Source: Symbiodinium microadriaticum (taxonomy: Eukaryota > Sar > Dinophyceae > Suessiales > Symbiodiniaceae). Taken from it: a DNA stretch of 64,000 bases. Position 1 is the first letter of the stretch, and every line of letters begins with the position of its first letter. The notes below the pieces were generated by a model. That model saw only the letters and a list, made by a program, of their open reading frames with translations. It made no database searches and had not been told where the DNA came from. Shown piece by piece: positions 34,344 through 44,269 of this stretch. The stretch covers positions 554,582 to 618,581 of the forward strand of contig LSRX01000183.1 in the NCBI GenBank assembly GCA_001939145.1. Reading direction: 5' to 3'. Position numbers and translations under genes: made by a program.

Positions 34344-34618
34344 GTCCCAAAACCTAAAGAAGCCCTAAAGTTCACATCTTCGTGCTGCACTTCAGGCCGG
34401 GGCACGCTTCCGCTCCAGCTGTTCTGAAGGGGCTGGTCATTCCTTGCGGCACGGAACCCAGAAAGACACTAGCCCTGGGTGCGGGAGATCTTTTCATAGT
34501 CGTCTCAATGAGTTCTCAGTGTCTTTAAAGCACCTTTTTGGACCGAATCTTTAATTGTCAGTATAAATTGTCTCAAGCCGTTGTGGGATACGTTTAGCGT
34601 CTCTTGTATTCTCTAATC

Positions 34619-34786
34619 TCATTCACCCTGGCATCGTGACATGCAAGCCAAAGGCTTCACCACAGGAGCAGCGCATGCGCTTGCTGGGGGCCGGTTCCTC
34701 ACCGCAGCCTCTGTCTGAAGAACAAGCTCAGAAACGCCCATCAGCAACTCTATAAGTTCAACTGAGCTGTATCTACTACAAGACGC
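34619..34786 (-). CDS. Likely exon, unknown protein
   Basis: A 55-codon open stretch between TAA (34787-34789) and TGA (34619-34621), without need for an ATG. Content is strongly protein-like: SSVELIELLMGVSELVLQTE looks like a helix, followed by a cysteine-containing tail (ACAAPVV…CMSRCQGE). It lies just downstream of 35048-34806 on the same strand. Confidence 0.42.
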   Translation of the reverse strand, partial: ASCSRYSSVELIELLMGVSELVLQTEAAVRNRPPASACAAPVVKPLACMSRCQGE

Positions 34787-34805
34787 TTACTTCAATCCTG
34801 GTGAG

Positions 34806-35048
34806 CTAAAAGCTCTTCAACGCCCTAAGATTGAAACCCGCTCTGCTGGCATGCGTCCACTTCACAATCCATGGAGGGTTGTTGTTTGCACCTGAGCACA
34901 ATCGCTTGCATGGAGTCACCGTAAGTTTGAAGCATACTTCGGTGTAGAGCTCTGGAACCAAAACTTCTTGCTCAAAGGCAGCCTCAACCCGGAAACCAAG
35001 GCTTGAATCCGAGCCCGCATTGGCCCCTAACCCTTGTTTGTCCAGCAT
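34806..35048 (-). CDS. Likely exon, unknown protein
   Basis: An 80-codon minus-strand frame (…FEQEVLVPELYTEVCFKLTV…CKRLCSGANNN…). A second frame over 34825-34920 (…RCKQQPSMDCEVDACQQSGF…) is also plausible, with a CAG acceptor before it, so the exact frame is uncertain. Confidence 0.38.
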   Translation of the reverse strand: MLDKQGLGANAGSDSSLGFRVEAAFEQEVLVPELYTEVCFKLTVTPCKRLCSGANNNPPWIVKWTHASRAGFNLRALKSF

Positions 35049-35085
35049 CTCGAGGAATTAAAAGGCAACCTTTGGGACTAAATAG

Positions 35086-35155
35086 GGAACATATACATAT
35101 ACATATATACATACATATACATATGTATACACACATACACACACACACACTCACA

Positions 35156-35193
<38 letters not shown>

Positions 35194-35225
35194 CATACAT
35201 ACATACACATATTAAAAAAAAAATA
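35086..35225. repeat. CATATA / CACA / TA / CATA microsatellite
   Basis: Compound dinucleotide and tetranucleotide tract. Confidence 0.9.
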
Positions 35226-35237
35226 TATATATAGAAT

Positions 35238-35311
35238 ATAGCCCAACGGTCTCATGGTTNGGAGATTAAAAGTATATGCCCCAGAATTATAGCTCAACGG
35301 TCTCATGGTTG
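35238..35311 (+). repeat. Direct repeat ATAGCxCAACGGTCTCATGGTT
   Basis: Two copies begin at 35239 and 35290, with an unresolved base (35260) right after the first. TAGCTCAACGG in the second copy resembles a pol III A box; see findings. Confidence 0.8.
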
Positions 35312-35491
35312 ACTGCTCTACTACTAAGAACCAGAGGCTTCGACTTCGGAGCCATAAGCGACGAGCGACTTCTGGGGAAGACCCAGGCTTTAATTCGAGA
35401 TCTGGTCTCAACCCCTCACCCTCAGACATCTAAGCCCAATATAGGGGCGTGCTTTCTTAGTCTTGGTTTTTTTTGTAATGGTGCATGTCAC

Positions 35492-35514
35492 ATACACGCA
35501 CACGCACACACGCG

Positions 35515-35583
<69 letters not shown>

Positions 35584-35609
35584 GTATATATATATATATA
35601 TATATATGT
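35492..35609. repeat. CACA / TA microsatellite
   Basis: CA-rich then long TA tract with ACG interruptions. Confidence 0.9.
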
Positions 35610-36017
35610 ATGCGTATGACTTTTCTTCTTATGGCTATAGAATACCAAGCTATATACCTCAGCCCCCCGCGCCCCCATAATACACCTCAACCCCTTCGGG
35701 GGAGGTCTCGGCATGTGCAGCCCGAGAGGCGGATGGTCAAAACATTCCTGAGTGGAGCACGCAAGCGTCGGTTTCGGCTGAAGAGGGTTCAGGGTTGCGA
35801 GCTTAGCGTTCAGGGATTGGGATTCTTTGGACTTCTAACAACCCTTTCTTGAACGTCAGCGTTTCAACCCGTAACGAGCACCCTCACGTACCCTCACGAA
35901 GCCGAATAAGCTCACGTAACTAAGGTCGTCATTGACTTCCCAAGCCTACTGCAAGACAGCCAGTCGGTCATCTTCCTGGCCCTCGCCTTCACAGCAGGTC
36001 AACTCAACAGCAACTAT

Positions 36018-36076
36018 ATTATAAATGTTATGACATAATATATTGTATTGTAATATTATATATTATATCATATCGT
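36018..36076. repeat. AT-only palindromic stretch
   Basis: TATATTATA…TAATATATTGTATTG…TATATTATATCATAT; multiple self-complementary segments, very low GC for this window. Confidence 0.6.
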
Positions 36077-36708
36077 GACCCAGCCGAAAACCCCAAAGAC
36101 GAAAACCATCACTGCACGCAAGCGCCAAACTCATGGGAGCTCTTGCCCTGAACTCTAGACCCTCATGCGCAGCTAAGCCGGGCTTCATTCCCAGAAAGTT
36201 GCCACCAAATGCTGTGCCAAGTGTGCAGCTGGGACGCCTGTGCCATGAAGAAGGGTTTGGGGTTTAGATATTGAGGAGGGGCTCAAAACTCAGTGGACAC
36301 CGGCTCAGCAGTGAGAGCTGAAGTGCCAAGCTATGAGATTCGGGGTCGAGAGCTTGGGGGAAGCAGTGACTTGCCTTCGGGTTCTTGGCTTAGGGAACTT
36401 CCGGAACCCACCCGGATATGAACTTTCTCCCTGGTAACAAAATAGAAGCCTGAATAATTAGAAAAGGGTTTTGGGGTATATTGCTGTGATGAAAAAATTC
36501 CAAATCCGAAATCCTCCCTGGTGACTTCCCTATAAGACTGTTCAGGCATGGAAGCTGTGAGGAGCAGCCAAGATTACGACACAAAGATGCCGGATCTGAT
36601 GGGGGGTCTAGAAAGGACCCACAAGGTCTTATAAGGGATCCATAGGGATCTACCATTTATAAGGGACACTGTTTTTATGTTTCTCTGATTTGTTTCAGTC
36701 GAAGGTAT

Positions 36709-36973
36709 TCAGAGAGTGGGACTATGAACTGTGTTCAGGGTAGTCCCACTTGACGACCCGAAGGGTCCCAGCAGGTAGATCGTCGTGACGGGGCCTGCTA
36801 CCTGTGTGAGGCTTTTGCCCTGCTTACGGATGGCTTCATATGTTGATTTCATACAAGTCTCCTTGCAGTTCATGCGCCTGGGAACTCCGACCGAACTTCC
36901 CCTCCACATGTACCCAAAGAATCCCGACCCACCTCGGTCCAAAGAGGCCCTGCACCCACCTTGCGCATGGAAG
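36709..36973 (+). CDS. Possible exon with 5' splice site; strand uncertain
   Basis: On + the frame from 36785 reads …ASYVDFIQVSLQFMRLGTPT… and reaches GCATGGAAG|GTAAGC at 36973, a good 5' splice site. On the minus strand 36942-36709 is equally open and protein-like (…KETCMKSTYEAIRKQGKSLT…). Only one can be real, and I slightly favour + for the splice site. Confidence 0.35.
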
Positions 36974-37207
36974 GTAAGCTCTTCACGGAATGGCTTGGGC
37001 TTCAGGGCCTGGCGTGTTAGGTCCCTAGGCTTACATAAGGTGTTGACCCTTGAGCGTCAGGTCCGTGAACAGAGCTGACTCGGCCCGTAGGAACAGCACA
37101 CGGATTATTGGGGAAGGTGCCTGTGGGTATATCAAAATATATGCGAGACTTCTTCAAGAGTTGAAGATCTTCCAACGCCCATAGATATACGGATACGGCC
37201 GCAGCTT

Positions 37208-37450
37208 ATGATCACACTCCACCTTCAATTCGTGTATATCGAAAACCCTGAGTCTCCAAGTCGGCATACGAGACCTTTACATCATCCTGACCTACACCGA
37301 AAACACCTTACTAACGGCAAAGACGCATACAAGTTACTCATTTTTCAAGACAGCCCCATGTGTACACTTGAAGTTGGATATCAAGTTGGAACTGCAACTG
37401 TCAGAGAGCCAGTTATGAACAAAAACACAATTTGGCTCAAAAGATACTGA
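37208..37450 (+). CDS. Likely exon, unknown protein
   Basis: An 80-codon frame, protein-like and charged throughout (…LTNGKDAYKLLIFQDSPMCT…VGYQVGTATVREPV…), in locally AT-richer DNA with no telomere words. Unknown family. Confidence 0.4.
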   Translation: MITLHLQFVYIENPESPSRHTRPLHHPDLHRKHLTNGKDAYKLLIFQDSPMCTLEVGYQVGTATVREPVMNKNTIWLKRY

Positions 37451-37564
37451 TAAATAAGACCGTGGGGTCCCATATATCTTTATACTATGTACAGTAGCTA
37501 CTGTTTCGGGTAGTTCAGACAGCTTCTGGACCTAGACTCTGCCGATCAGCTGGGAAGCAGCCTA

Positions 37565-37798
37565 GTGCCAGATATTGTGAAAACCACTAAGTTCTTTTCC
37601 ATCTCTGTCCACCCTTATATTATACTTGCTTCATCTTTCCTCAGAGCAACTGGTGTTATTTATCAAGACACCAATAGTCTCCATTGTAGTTCCTTTTGGG
37701 GGTTACCTTTTAGGATCCTTAATATAGAATTTGTTAAACCAAAAAAAGGAACTACAATGGAGACTATAGATCTTACAGTACTTGTACCCACGTGGTGA
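37565..37798 (+). CDS. Open frame containing foldback A3
   Basis: Begins with 38 protein-like residues (MPDIVKTTKFFSISVHPYII…), then reads A3 as SSFWGLPFRILNI…KPKKGTTMETI, then nine more residues. If translated, the element is part of the protein. Unknown family. Confidence 0.3.
   Translation: MPDIVKTTKFFSISVHPYIILASSFLRATGVIYQDTNSLHCSSFWGLPFRILNIEFVKPKKGTTMETIDLTVLVPTW
37674..37767. mobile_element. Foldback element A3 (24-bp perfect arms)
   Basis: Arms 37674-37697 (ATAGTCTCCATTGTAGTTCC plus TTTT) and 37744-37767 are perfect inverted repeats. The loop matches A4 in reverse complement. Confidence 0.9.
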
Positions 37799-37907
37799 GC
37801 AATGTGGTCGGGGCCCGAGAGTTGAGCGACCAATGGGCAAGCCCAACAACAACATGTCAAAGAGCCCAAATATCAAACCCACCAAACGGAAAAGTCGGTT
37901 TATAGGG

Positions 37908-37908
37908 C

Positions 37909-37944
<36 letters not shown>

Positions 37945-37972
37945 ATACAGCTATACATATATAAGTATATAT
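37908..37972. repeat. TA / GT microsatellite
   Basis: TATATA followed by TGTGTG and TATACATA-like units. Confidence 0.85.
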
Positions 37973-38261
37973 GTCTAAGTGTATTAAGACGCCTTCGGGA
38001 ATAGTAATGGTGATGATTCGGACGCCTTTGTCACCCTCTCGTCCCAAATGGCAAAACCCCTAAGCCCTCTTTGGCCCTCGACGAGCAACATGAAGTTCGG
38101 GCTGCCGGGACAGGACCTGGGATGAAGCGGACTTCGGTGTAAGGACTGCAGGGACTAGACCCTGGGTTCGGGCGAAAGTTGGCTTCAGAGTTTGCAAGGT
38201 TTTGGTTTCGGGAGGAGGTTTAGGGACTGGGGCTCAGAGGATTTAAAGTGAGCGTCGCTGT

Positions 38262-38417
38262 TTAACCTATTATAGGCCTTGGGGTAATTATGGGTTTCCG
38301 GTTTGGGGTTGGAGCATCTTGAGGTTCTTCATGGCTTGCCCCAGAGGCCGGAACGACACCGCGAACCCACAACTCGAAAACCTTCCAAGCGGTCGGGATT
38401 CCGGTGAAGCTCTTAGG
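38262..38417 (-). CDS. Likely exon after a CAG acceptor
   Basis: On the minus strand CTCTTCAACTCCTGCTGGTG ending in CAG is followed by a 51-codon open stretch reading PKSFTGIPTAWKVFELWVRG and a proline/glutamate-rich tail. No ATG is needed. It would be the next exon after 38841-38558. Unknown family. Confidence 0.42.
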   Translation of the reverse strand, partial: PKSFTGIPTAWKVFELWVRGVVPASGASHEEPQDAPTPNRKPIITPRPIIG

Positions 38418-38557
38418 CTGCACCAGCAGGAGTTGAAGAGCCCACTAGCCTTGCTGGCATCGCCCGATCGAGGCAAGCTAATCTACCTTCCGAAGTAAGA
38501 GACAAACTTACAACGCCAGTCCATTCTCCCTCATCAGCCGACAAAGTGCTCAGCACC

Positions 38558-38841
38558 TACTTGTCCACCCTCCGCACATTCTTGACACTCCAACTTTCGG
38601 TTCAGATGGCAGTATGGTAGTTGAAAGCCCCGGAAAGCTGCAGGTTATCCACTGCACGGCTGAGGACTCCACCCTCACGCCCCTGAATCTTAGAAGGAAA
38701 TCGTGACCAGCCATGGTGCTGTTTGAACACCCAGTGTGTTCCCGGCACCAAGGGGTCCGTCCGCTTCCCGTTGCCTTGGAAGGGCGAGGCATGTGCGTGT
38801 GATGATTTGGTCTTCGAAACCCAGGTTGTAGCTTGAGGGAT
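38558..38841 (-). CDS. Likely exon with one in-frame TGA, or frame-ambiguous
   Basis: After a TGA at 38842-38844 the minus strand is open for 79 codons to TGA 38602-38604. It is highly protein-like (…HWVFKQHHGWSRFPSKIQG…, …SRAVDNLQLSGAFNYHTAI). Past that TGA the same frame continues coherently (TESWSVKNVRRVDK) to a possible GTAGGT donor. A second frame (from 38792) is open across the whole span and is cysteine-richer. Either the first frame has acquired a stop (pseudogene or sequence error) or the second is real. Confidence 0.42.
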
Positions 38842-39099
38842 TCAACTTTGTCATTGCATGTGTTGTGGACTACTACTTGTTCGCTTTCTGCCTTGTTTCA
38901 TGCGACCTGAGAGGCTGTGCGAAGACTTCTGACTACTGGACAGTTTTGAGCTGAAGCGATAGCGAGGGCGGGAGAGGAAACAGCAAGTATCATATTTTGG
39001 TACCGTCGTTGCACGCATGACGCTCACCACCTACACGCGCAGCTTTTCCGCCACCCACCACTACCACAACTAACCCCACCACCACAACCACCACTCCAT

Positions 39100-39428
39100 A
39101 TGGCCCGCAGTAGTCACAACATCAGCAACAGCAACGTTGCAGGGATAGGACACGAGCGGATATTACGAGTACCGTGTTGGTACGCCACAAATCACGAGCA
39201 ATGCGCATCAAATGCTCGAAGCGGTCCAAGCCCTCCTTGCTGTGGGACGCAGGATCGAATCAGGGTAGTAGTTCGGGACCAAGACACCCTGAACGGTCGC
39301 ACAAAGCCCTAGTGCAACCCTCCTCCTGCAACCTGGTTGCGGCACACGAAGTGTGGGTCTCCGGTCCAACAGTTGAAGAAGTTACCGCCTACGGGTGGCG
39401 GGGCAGACCTCAGCTGCATTTTCGGTGA
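39100..39428 (+). CDS. Possible exon, two overlapping frames
   Basis: 39100-39312 reads …IGHERILRVPCWYATNHEQC…; 39174-39428 reads …SGPTVEEVTAYGWRGRPQLH…. Both are protein-like and I cannot choose. A CCACCACAAC-rich stretch precedes them. Confidence 0.3.
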
Positions 39429-39870
39429 TAGTCTTTCTACAGTCAACTGCTATGGTGATGATGACGGTGATGTTTTTTAGAATAGCTTCAGCCACTCCTA
39501 GATTTCGGCACATACTCCCCAAAGTTTCACTATCCCAGTAGCCCTTGCGACTTGTTATAGCTGTTACTGTCATGCTTTCTATTCTTCAGCACGGGCTTGG
39601 ATTACGGATTTAGGATAGGCTTATAGGGCACAGGCAAAGGGGTACAGTATACAACCGATGCAGAGTCACCAACAAAAACTGGTAGTACATGAGCCTACCT
39701 AAGTAGCTAGACTGCGGCGCTGGTGGCTTGTTCATGATGAAGAACTTCAGAACCCCCTACTACTCTAAGGAACAACAATATTAGCTATACCAGTCGCTAC
39801 ATGTAGAAAAAAAGATAATATACGCACGTGTTGCTTAAAGTTTTTGTGTTACCACCCTTGCAAACCCCAG

Positions 39871-40032
<162 letters not shown>

Positions 40033-40132
40033 AGTACATAGTATAATTAGGCTTCTAGGATATTGTTGCATCATGCTTTTGAGTCCAAACTAGACTAGGA
40101 ATATGAAGCCTTAAGTGAGAACAGTGCGGTTT

Positions 40133-40160
40133 ACGCTCTCACAACTCGGACAAGCCAGGC
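40133..40160 (+). repeat. Dispersed motif ACTCGGACAAGCC, copy 4
   Basis: TTTACGCTCTCACAACTCGG followed by ACAAGCCAGGCG; nearly identical to copy 3. AACAGTGCGGTTTA precedes it and recurs at about 40201. Confidence 0.75.
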
Positions 40161-40324
40161 GAGGTTCATGGTGTGAGGTCGGCGTGATACAGTGATCGAC
40201 AACAGTGCGGTTTAGGGTTTAGGGTTGAAGCTTCTATTCTAAACCGTAGGACGTACATGTATCGGTCCAATGCGGGTAGTTTCCCAGGGGTAGGTACCTC
40301 TAAGATAGCCGAAGTCCTTTTTGG

Positions 40325-40543
40325 GTGGATGTACTGCATTTGCACCTATGCCAGTGCAACATAATTTTCTCGTCGGCCGCACACTACGAAACCCTCAACA
40401 CACAACTTGCAGAACCGCTTAAAGCTAACTCCAGCAATGCAGAACCAGTTAGCGACACTACGTGGACACCGGTCGACCCAAAGATTCCTGAAAGAAGAAA
40501 CTCCGCGAATCATCTCCGGCCGTGCGGGTCGCTGAGTCACTGA
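40325..40543 (+). CDS. Possible exon, unknown protein
   Basis: A 72-codon + frame, polar (…SSAAHYETLNTQLAEPLKAN…TTWTPVDPKIPERRN…). The minus strand (40346-40576) is also open. Unknown family. Confidence 0.32.
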   Translation: MDVLHLHLCQCNIIFSSAAHYETLNTQLAEPLKANSSNAEPVSDTTWTPVDPKIPERRNSANHLRPCGSLSH

Positions 40544-40631
40544 GAGCGAACATGGCAAAACAACAGCCTTGAGCATCTGTAAACTCTAACTAATAACCAT
40601 CCCCCTCCAACTGATCTTGCGACCCTGACAA

Positions 40632-40826
40632 TTGAAGAAAGACAGGATTCTCGTTCCAGGAAAAACTCGCCTGGGGGCTAGACCCGGCACAAAAACACAC
40701 AAAGCCCTTATTCGCACAACCCGTAGCAGCGGCGACGAACCAAACAACAACTCCCTTGCCCCTTCACGCTTCGACCTCTTGCCAAGCCACGAGCAAAAGA
40801 CGGGACCGCCCGTCCTCGTAGCTTAA
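40632..40826 (+). CDS. Possible exon, basic polar segment
   Basis: A 64-codon frame rich in K, R, T and S (…GTKTHKALIRTTRSSGDEP…). No recognisable domain. Confidence 0.28.
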   Translation: MKKDRILVPGKTRLGARPGTKTHKALIRTTRSSGDEPNNNSLAPSRFDLLPSHEQKTGPPVLVA

Positions 40827-41052
40827 GGTTTTAGGGGCATGGCTTCAGGTTTAGGGCCGTTTAGGGACAAAGGCTTTTAATTACGCAAATTGATTGAGGG
40901 CTTAAGGGCTAAGGGTAAGGCTGGAGGACAACGGGCGCGCACAGGACAGTCGCTCTTGGATGGCTATGGGCAGTCATTCAGGCTTCATTCTCTAGGTTGG
41001 CCCTTCAAAGCCCCTGGCCCAGTAAGGGAAACTATAAAAATGCCCCAAAGGC

Positions 41053-41187
41053 CTACCTAGTTCTGTATTCGACCCAGGGATTTGGATTGCAAGCGCGCTG
41101 CAAGACCCCGTCGTTGCACTCCAGGGTGCCCTTGTTCGGCTGGTAGCCGGCCTGGGTAGTGCTACAAGTCGCGAAGTGTATAAAGGT
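41053..41187 (-). CDS. Exon with sushi-like cysteine module
   Basis: Minus-strand open stretch of 44 codons between TGA (41188-41190) and TAG (41053-41055), with a possible GTAGGC donor just before the end. It reads ATCSTTQAGYQPNKGTLEC followed by NDGVLQRACNPNPW: the pattern C..…GYxP..GTLxC..G…C typical of sushi/CCP-like modules. The ATG-based frame at this place is a different one. Together with the fragments at 43-63 kb this is the best evidence for a real, probably extracellular, modular protein on this strand. Confidence 0.62.
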   Translation of the reverse strand, partial: TFIHFATCSTTQAGYQPNKGTLECNDGVLQRACNPNPWVEYRTR

Positions 41188-42058
41188 TCAGGTGAGGCTA
41201 TCACAAGCAAAACAGAAAGATGTTCAGAGAGTGCAACTATACTCCGCCCCTCCGACTAGTAAACCTCCCCTACTATAACTACCGTAGAGACTTGATCATG
41301 AAAGAGCCTAAGCACAAAAAAGTGCCGCCAGAATGCGCAGCGGCATGGGTATTTGGCAGACAGTATACATGCACCTCTGGGTAAGTCCACGAAGCCTCTG
41401 ACTGCGACTAAACTCCCCTGCCTCTTCATACGAGGATGGGAGGCGAGTCGCACGAATGCAAAGAACGCTAGGATCCTGCACAGCTAGCCTTTGCAAGGTT
41501 TACTGATGCTCTGGGGGTTTGGGTGTTGCGGTAGAAGTGCTGTGAGTGGGTGTCCAGAACACTCGGCTTTTAGAAGATAGGATCATACACGGGCGTGCTG
41601 GGAGCAAAACTCCCAAGTGTGCAGGCTAAGCTTGACCTTCAAACCTAGGCCCTTATAGAGCTTAAGGTTTTAGGGTTCTCGGGTTTTGGGGGTTTCAGGC
41701 TTCTTGAGCAAGCTTCAAGGGAACAAAGACCGACATCAAACGTACCGTTCAGGTTTGGGCATGCACGAGCGTAAAAACCTGTAACATAGGGGCCGTAGTG
41801 ATTGGAGCGGAAGTTCTTTGGCTGCAATACTTTTTATAATCGGGGAAGTATAAGTGGATGCTACTAGCAATTATTCAGAGCCCTACATTAACTCAATCAG
41901 AACGGCCTCTGTATTGGGCTCTTGCCGTATCGATGGCCTGTGACTGCGGCTTGTGAACCTCCTTCCGACTACTATAGATCGCAACAGCCACATTCGGATC
42001 ACCTGACTTTCTTAAAACCCGAAAGGACATATAAAGGCTATAATCCTAGTGACCTAGT

Positions 42059-42244
42059 GTGAGCCGTGGAAGCATTGTTGTCCAAAGGAGTGGGAAAACC
42101 CAGCCCAGCCACATTGCACTGAGTCGTGCAGGACCTGCCATGCTGTATGGTCGTGCCCTCCTTGCAGATCTGGTTGGCATTGAAAACCTGAGAATTCTAG
42201 AGCTTCTGTTTCTCTGTTCTGTTGACATTTTGGCATGCGTACAG
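42059..42244 (+). CDS. Possible exon with GTGCGT donor; strand uncertain
   Basis: The + frame reads …AMLYGRALLADLVGIENLRI… and ends at ACAG|GTGCGT, an acceptable 5' splice site. The minus strand (42281-42054) is also open and protein-like. Confidence 0.33.
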
Positions 42245-42267
42245 GTGCGTATATGTAAAAACCTCTC

Positions 42268-42425
42268 GCACTCTCACCCACTCACTCACTCACTATGTCA
42301 CTCTCTCTCTCCCTCTGTTTGCCCTTCACGCCGCATGCCTGCATTTCTGCTGTCTGTCCGTCTCTCCGACTCACTCCGCCTCTTCTCTGGGCCCTCTCTC
42401 TCTCTCTCTCTCTCTCTCTCCTTTT
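42268..42425. repeat. CT-rich simple repeat
   Basis: CACT and CTCT runs, with a pure CT tract at about 42394-42420. Confidence 0.88.
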
Positions 42426-42463
42426 TTGACTCTGTCGCTATCTCGCGACCTTGACTAAGCCGA

Positions 42464-42613
42464 TTAAGCCCTCGACCTAAGTGTCGATGCACATGCAGCA
42501 ACTGCTTCGCCTGTTTCGGCTTCGGGTTTGAGGCGGCCGGCAATCCAGCAAGACAGCTCGCCATTTGGGTCGTTGTAGGTGTCGCCAAGTACAGATGCTA
42601 AACAGTAGGCTCC
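42464..42613 (-). CDS. Likely exon, strong coding character
   Basis: A 49-codon open stretch between TAA (42614-42616) and TAA (42464-42466), no ATG needed. It reads YCLASVLGDTYNDPNGELSC and then …LKPEAETGEAVAACAS. Very balanced composition. It lies on the same strand, 1.3 kb upstream of the sushi-like exon at 41.1 kb, and may belong to the same gene. Confidence 0.5.
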   Translation of the reverse strand, partial: GAYCLASVLGDTYNDPNGELSCWIAGRLKPEAETGEAVAACASTLRSRA

Positions 42614-42716
42614 TTATGACGACCCAGAGCCCCAACAAATGTAAACCGAGAGAACGGAACCCCAAAGTACTCGGCAACCCCTTTTCTTTGAGGCATTTTC
42701 TTATGGCTTCGCAATT

Positions 42717-43208
42717 CTAAACCTGCCTTGCCGGTTCTGTGGTTGAGGGGGTCGGGCTCTCGAATGAACACTCGGGGAGTATAGAAGGGTCTCTTACATT
42801 TCGGGGATCTGTTTTCGGGGTGTTCACACTGAGCATCCTTGCAATTAAAGGGTCGTTTCTCTTTGGCTTCATCCTCTCAGAACTATTTGTCTTTAGAATC
42901 CCTGCAAAAATGAAGCAGAAACCTAGACAAACAACTGAAAATCTAGAGGCTGCGCTGAGGAGAGTCAAGCTGGGAGTGCCTTGCTTTCTGTGTGGGAACC
43001 ACCTTAAAGAAGAAAAATGAACTATCAAAGACAGCCTCTGGGCTCTGGGGTTGGAGATACGTGGGTAAGTAAGACCCGATGCGATAAACCCGAAACAGGG
43101 TCGGAGCTGTCCAGCTCCTTCTGTCCCAGGCACGTTCGGCGCAGGGCAGGGCGCCTCGCTGGCGGCGGGTTCCACAAAACTCCCAGAGCCCTCAAGTAAG
43201 GTTCCCAC
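42717..43208 (-). CDS. Frame with first half of the cysteine module
   Basis: A 163-codon frame. The first ~45 codons (43208-43080) read …FVEPAASEAPCPAPNVPGTE… then …LRPCFGFIASG, matching the first half of the module pattern C.AP…A…C..G..I.SG seen also at 62.1 kb. A GTCTTAC…TTACCCACG stretch follows, and the remainder may be intronic. An overlapping + frame (42739-43020) with a hydrophobic segment is a possible alternative for the second half. Confidence 0.48.
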   Translation of the reverse strand: MGTLLEGSGSFVEPAASEAPCPAPNVPGTEGAGQLRPCFGFIASGLTYPRISNPRAQRLSLIVHFSSLRWFPHRKQGTPSLTLLSAASRFSVVCLGFCFIFAGILKTNSSERMKPKRNDPLIARMLSVNTPKTDPRNVRDPSILPECSFESPTPSTTEPARQV

Positions 43209-43398
43209 GAACTGCTCGAAGATCTCTTAATAGGATCCCTTCAGAGAAATTGCTTATTGGTGCGAAGGTGCCAGCCCTACCGGAATTGAGGGAGTATTCA
43301 ATGGCTCGAGTCACGGATATGGATGTCGCAAAATTTCCTGGATCGTTGAGGGAAGATGCGGGTAAACTCTTCCTGGCTTCCTGCTATCCCAGACCCGT

Positions 43399-43647
43399 CT
43401 AAGATGCAAGCAACTGAACCTGTGAAAACAGCACATTCGTCATCCGTATGTACTGGCAGCTAGCAGGGCACTTCTTTGCTGTGTGCCAAGCGGGAAATGA
43501 TTGAAATCCTTCTTGCGGCGTCTGCGGATGGCACGAGCGGCTTGAGTCCGTGGGGGCGAGCTTTCTCGTAACTGTCATAGCGGCGCAGGCTATCCAAACC
43601 TCTCCAAGACCCCAAACCCCGCAAATTTCGGCCAGCGGGCCCGGCAA
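43399..43647 (-). CDS. Possible exon, cysteine-containing
   Basis: An 82-codon frame with SCHPQTPQEGF…KKCPASCQYI; the CPxxC and spacing loosely resemble the module. Another minus frame (…LRRYDSYEKARPHGLKPLVP…) is equally plausible over 43590-43470. Confidence 0.32.
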   Translation of the reverse strand: MPGPLAEICGVWGLGEVWIACAAMTVTRKLAPTDSSRSCHPQTPQEGFQSFPAWHTAKKCPASCQYIRMTNVLFSQVQLLAS

Positions 43648-44166
43648 GTGAAGGTCGCAGGGCTCAGAGAGCCGGCAGTGCAGAGAAGCGACGACTCCGA
43701 GGGCAAATATCCACTTTGGCCTCCGCCGAAGAGCAGTGGGGGTGCGCAGGATTACATGCGAATGGGTGCGTTCGAAAGCGGAGGAAAATGGACCCTATTC
43801 CAGGAGGTAGCGCATCCTCTCCTTTTGCCTTAGACTGCTCTAGGTAGGAGGCTTGCTTGATGGGAGAACCCTCCGAAAAACCCTAGGTTTCGGTGGCGGG
43901 GGGGGGGGGCTCCGGACAAAGACAAGGTTCGTCTCTTAGCTACGTCAACTGGGAGGACCTGCAGACTTAACGGGATTTTCGGATGCCCTTTTTTAAAGAG
44001 GCTCAGGGCTTAGGGATTTAGGGTTTTGTAATGTAGGGCCCTATGCCCTGGTCACGTTTTTCCTATGGTTTAGGGCTTTAGGGTTCGGGCCCAGGGGTTT
44101 TGGATGTAACACCTCGAATCACATGGAGGATCGGGGCCGGAGAACCCCCAGGAAACGGAATAGATA

Positions 44167-44269
44167 CCTATAGTCTCCTTTGTAGTTCCTTTTTTTGGTT
44201 TTATAACCAATTCTATATTAAGGATCCTAAAAGGTAACCCCAAAAAGGAACTACCATGGAGACTATAGG
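44167..44269. mobile_element. Foldback element A4
   Basis: 28-bp arms (44167-44194 and 44242-44269) with two mismatches. Inverted relative to A3: the interior TTCTATATTAAGGATCC is the reverse complement of the A3 loop. On the minus strand the conserved FLGLPFRILNI frame is open (44279-44070). Confidence 0.9.

Noticed and set aside
34719..34760. CAGCTCAGTTGAAC resembling a tRNA A box on the minus strand
   Set aside because: No B box or cloverleaf downstream, and it lies inside a good exon-like frame.
37429..37442. TTTGGCTCAA resembling the core of the dinoflagellate spliced leader
   Set aside because: Only ten contiguous bases match the conserved leader as I recall it, the upstream half is absent, no donor follows, and it lies inside an open frame.
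42298..42588. Minus-strand frame with (RE)n repeats
   Set aside because: The RE run is the CT microsatellite. The real coding signal at 42464-42613 is in another phase and is listed separately.
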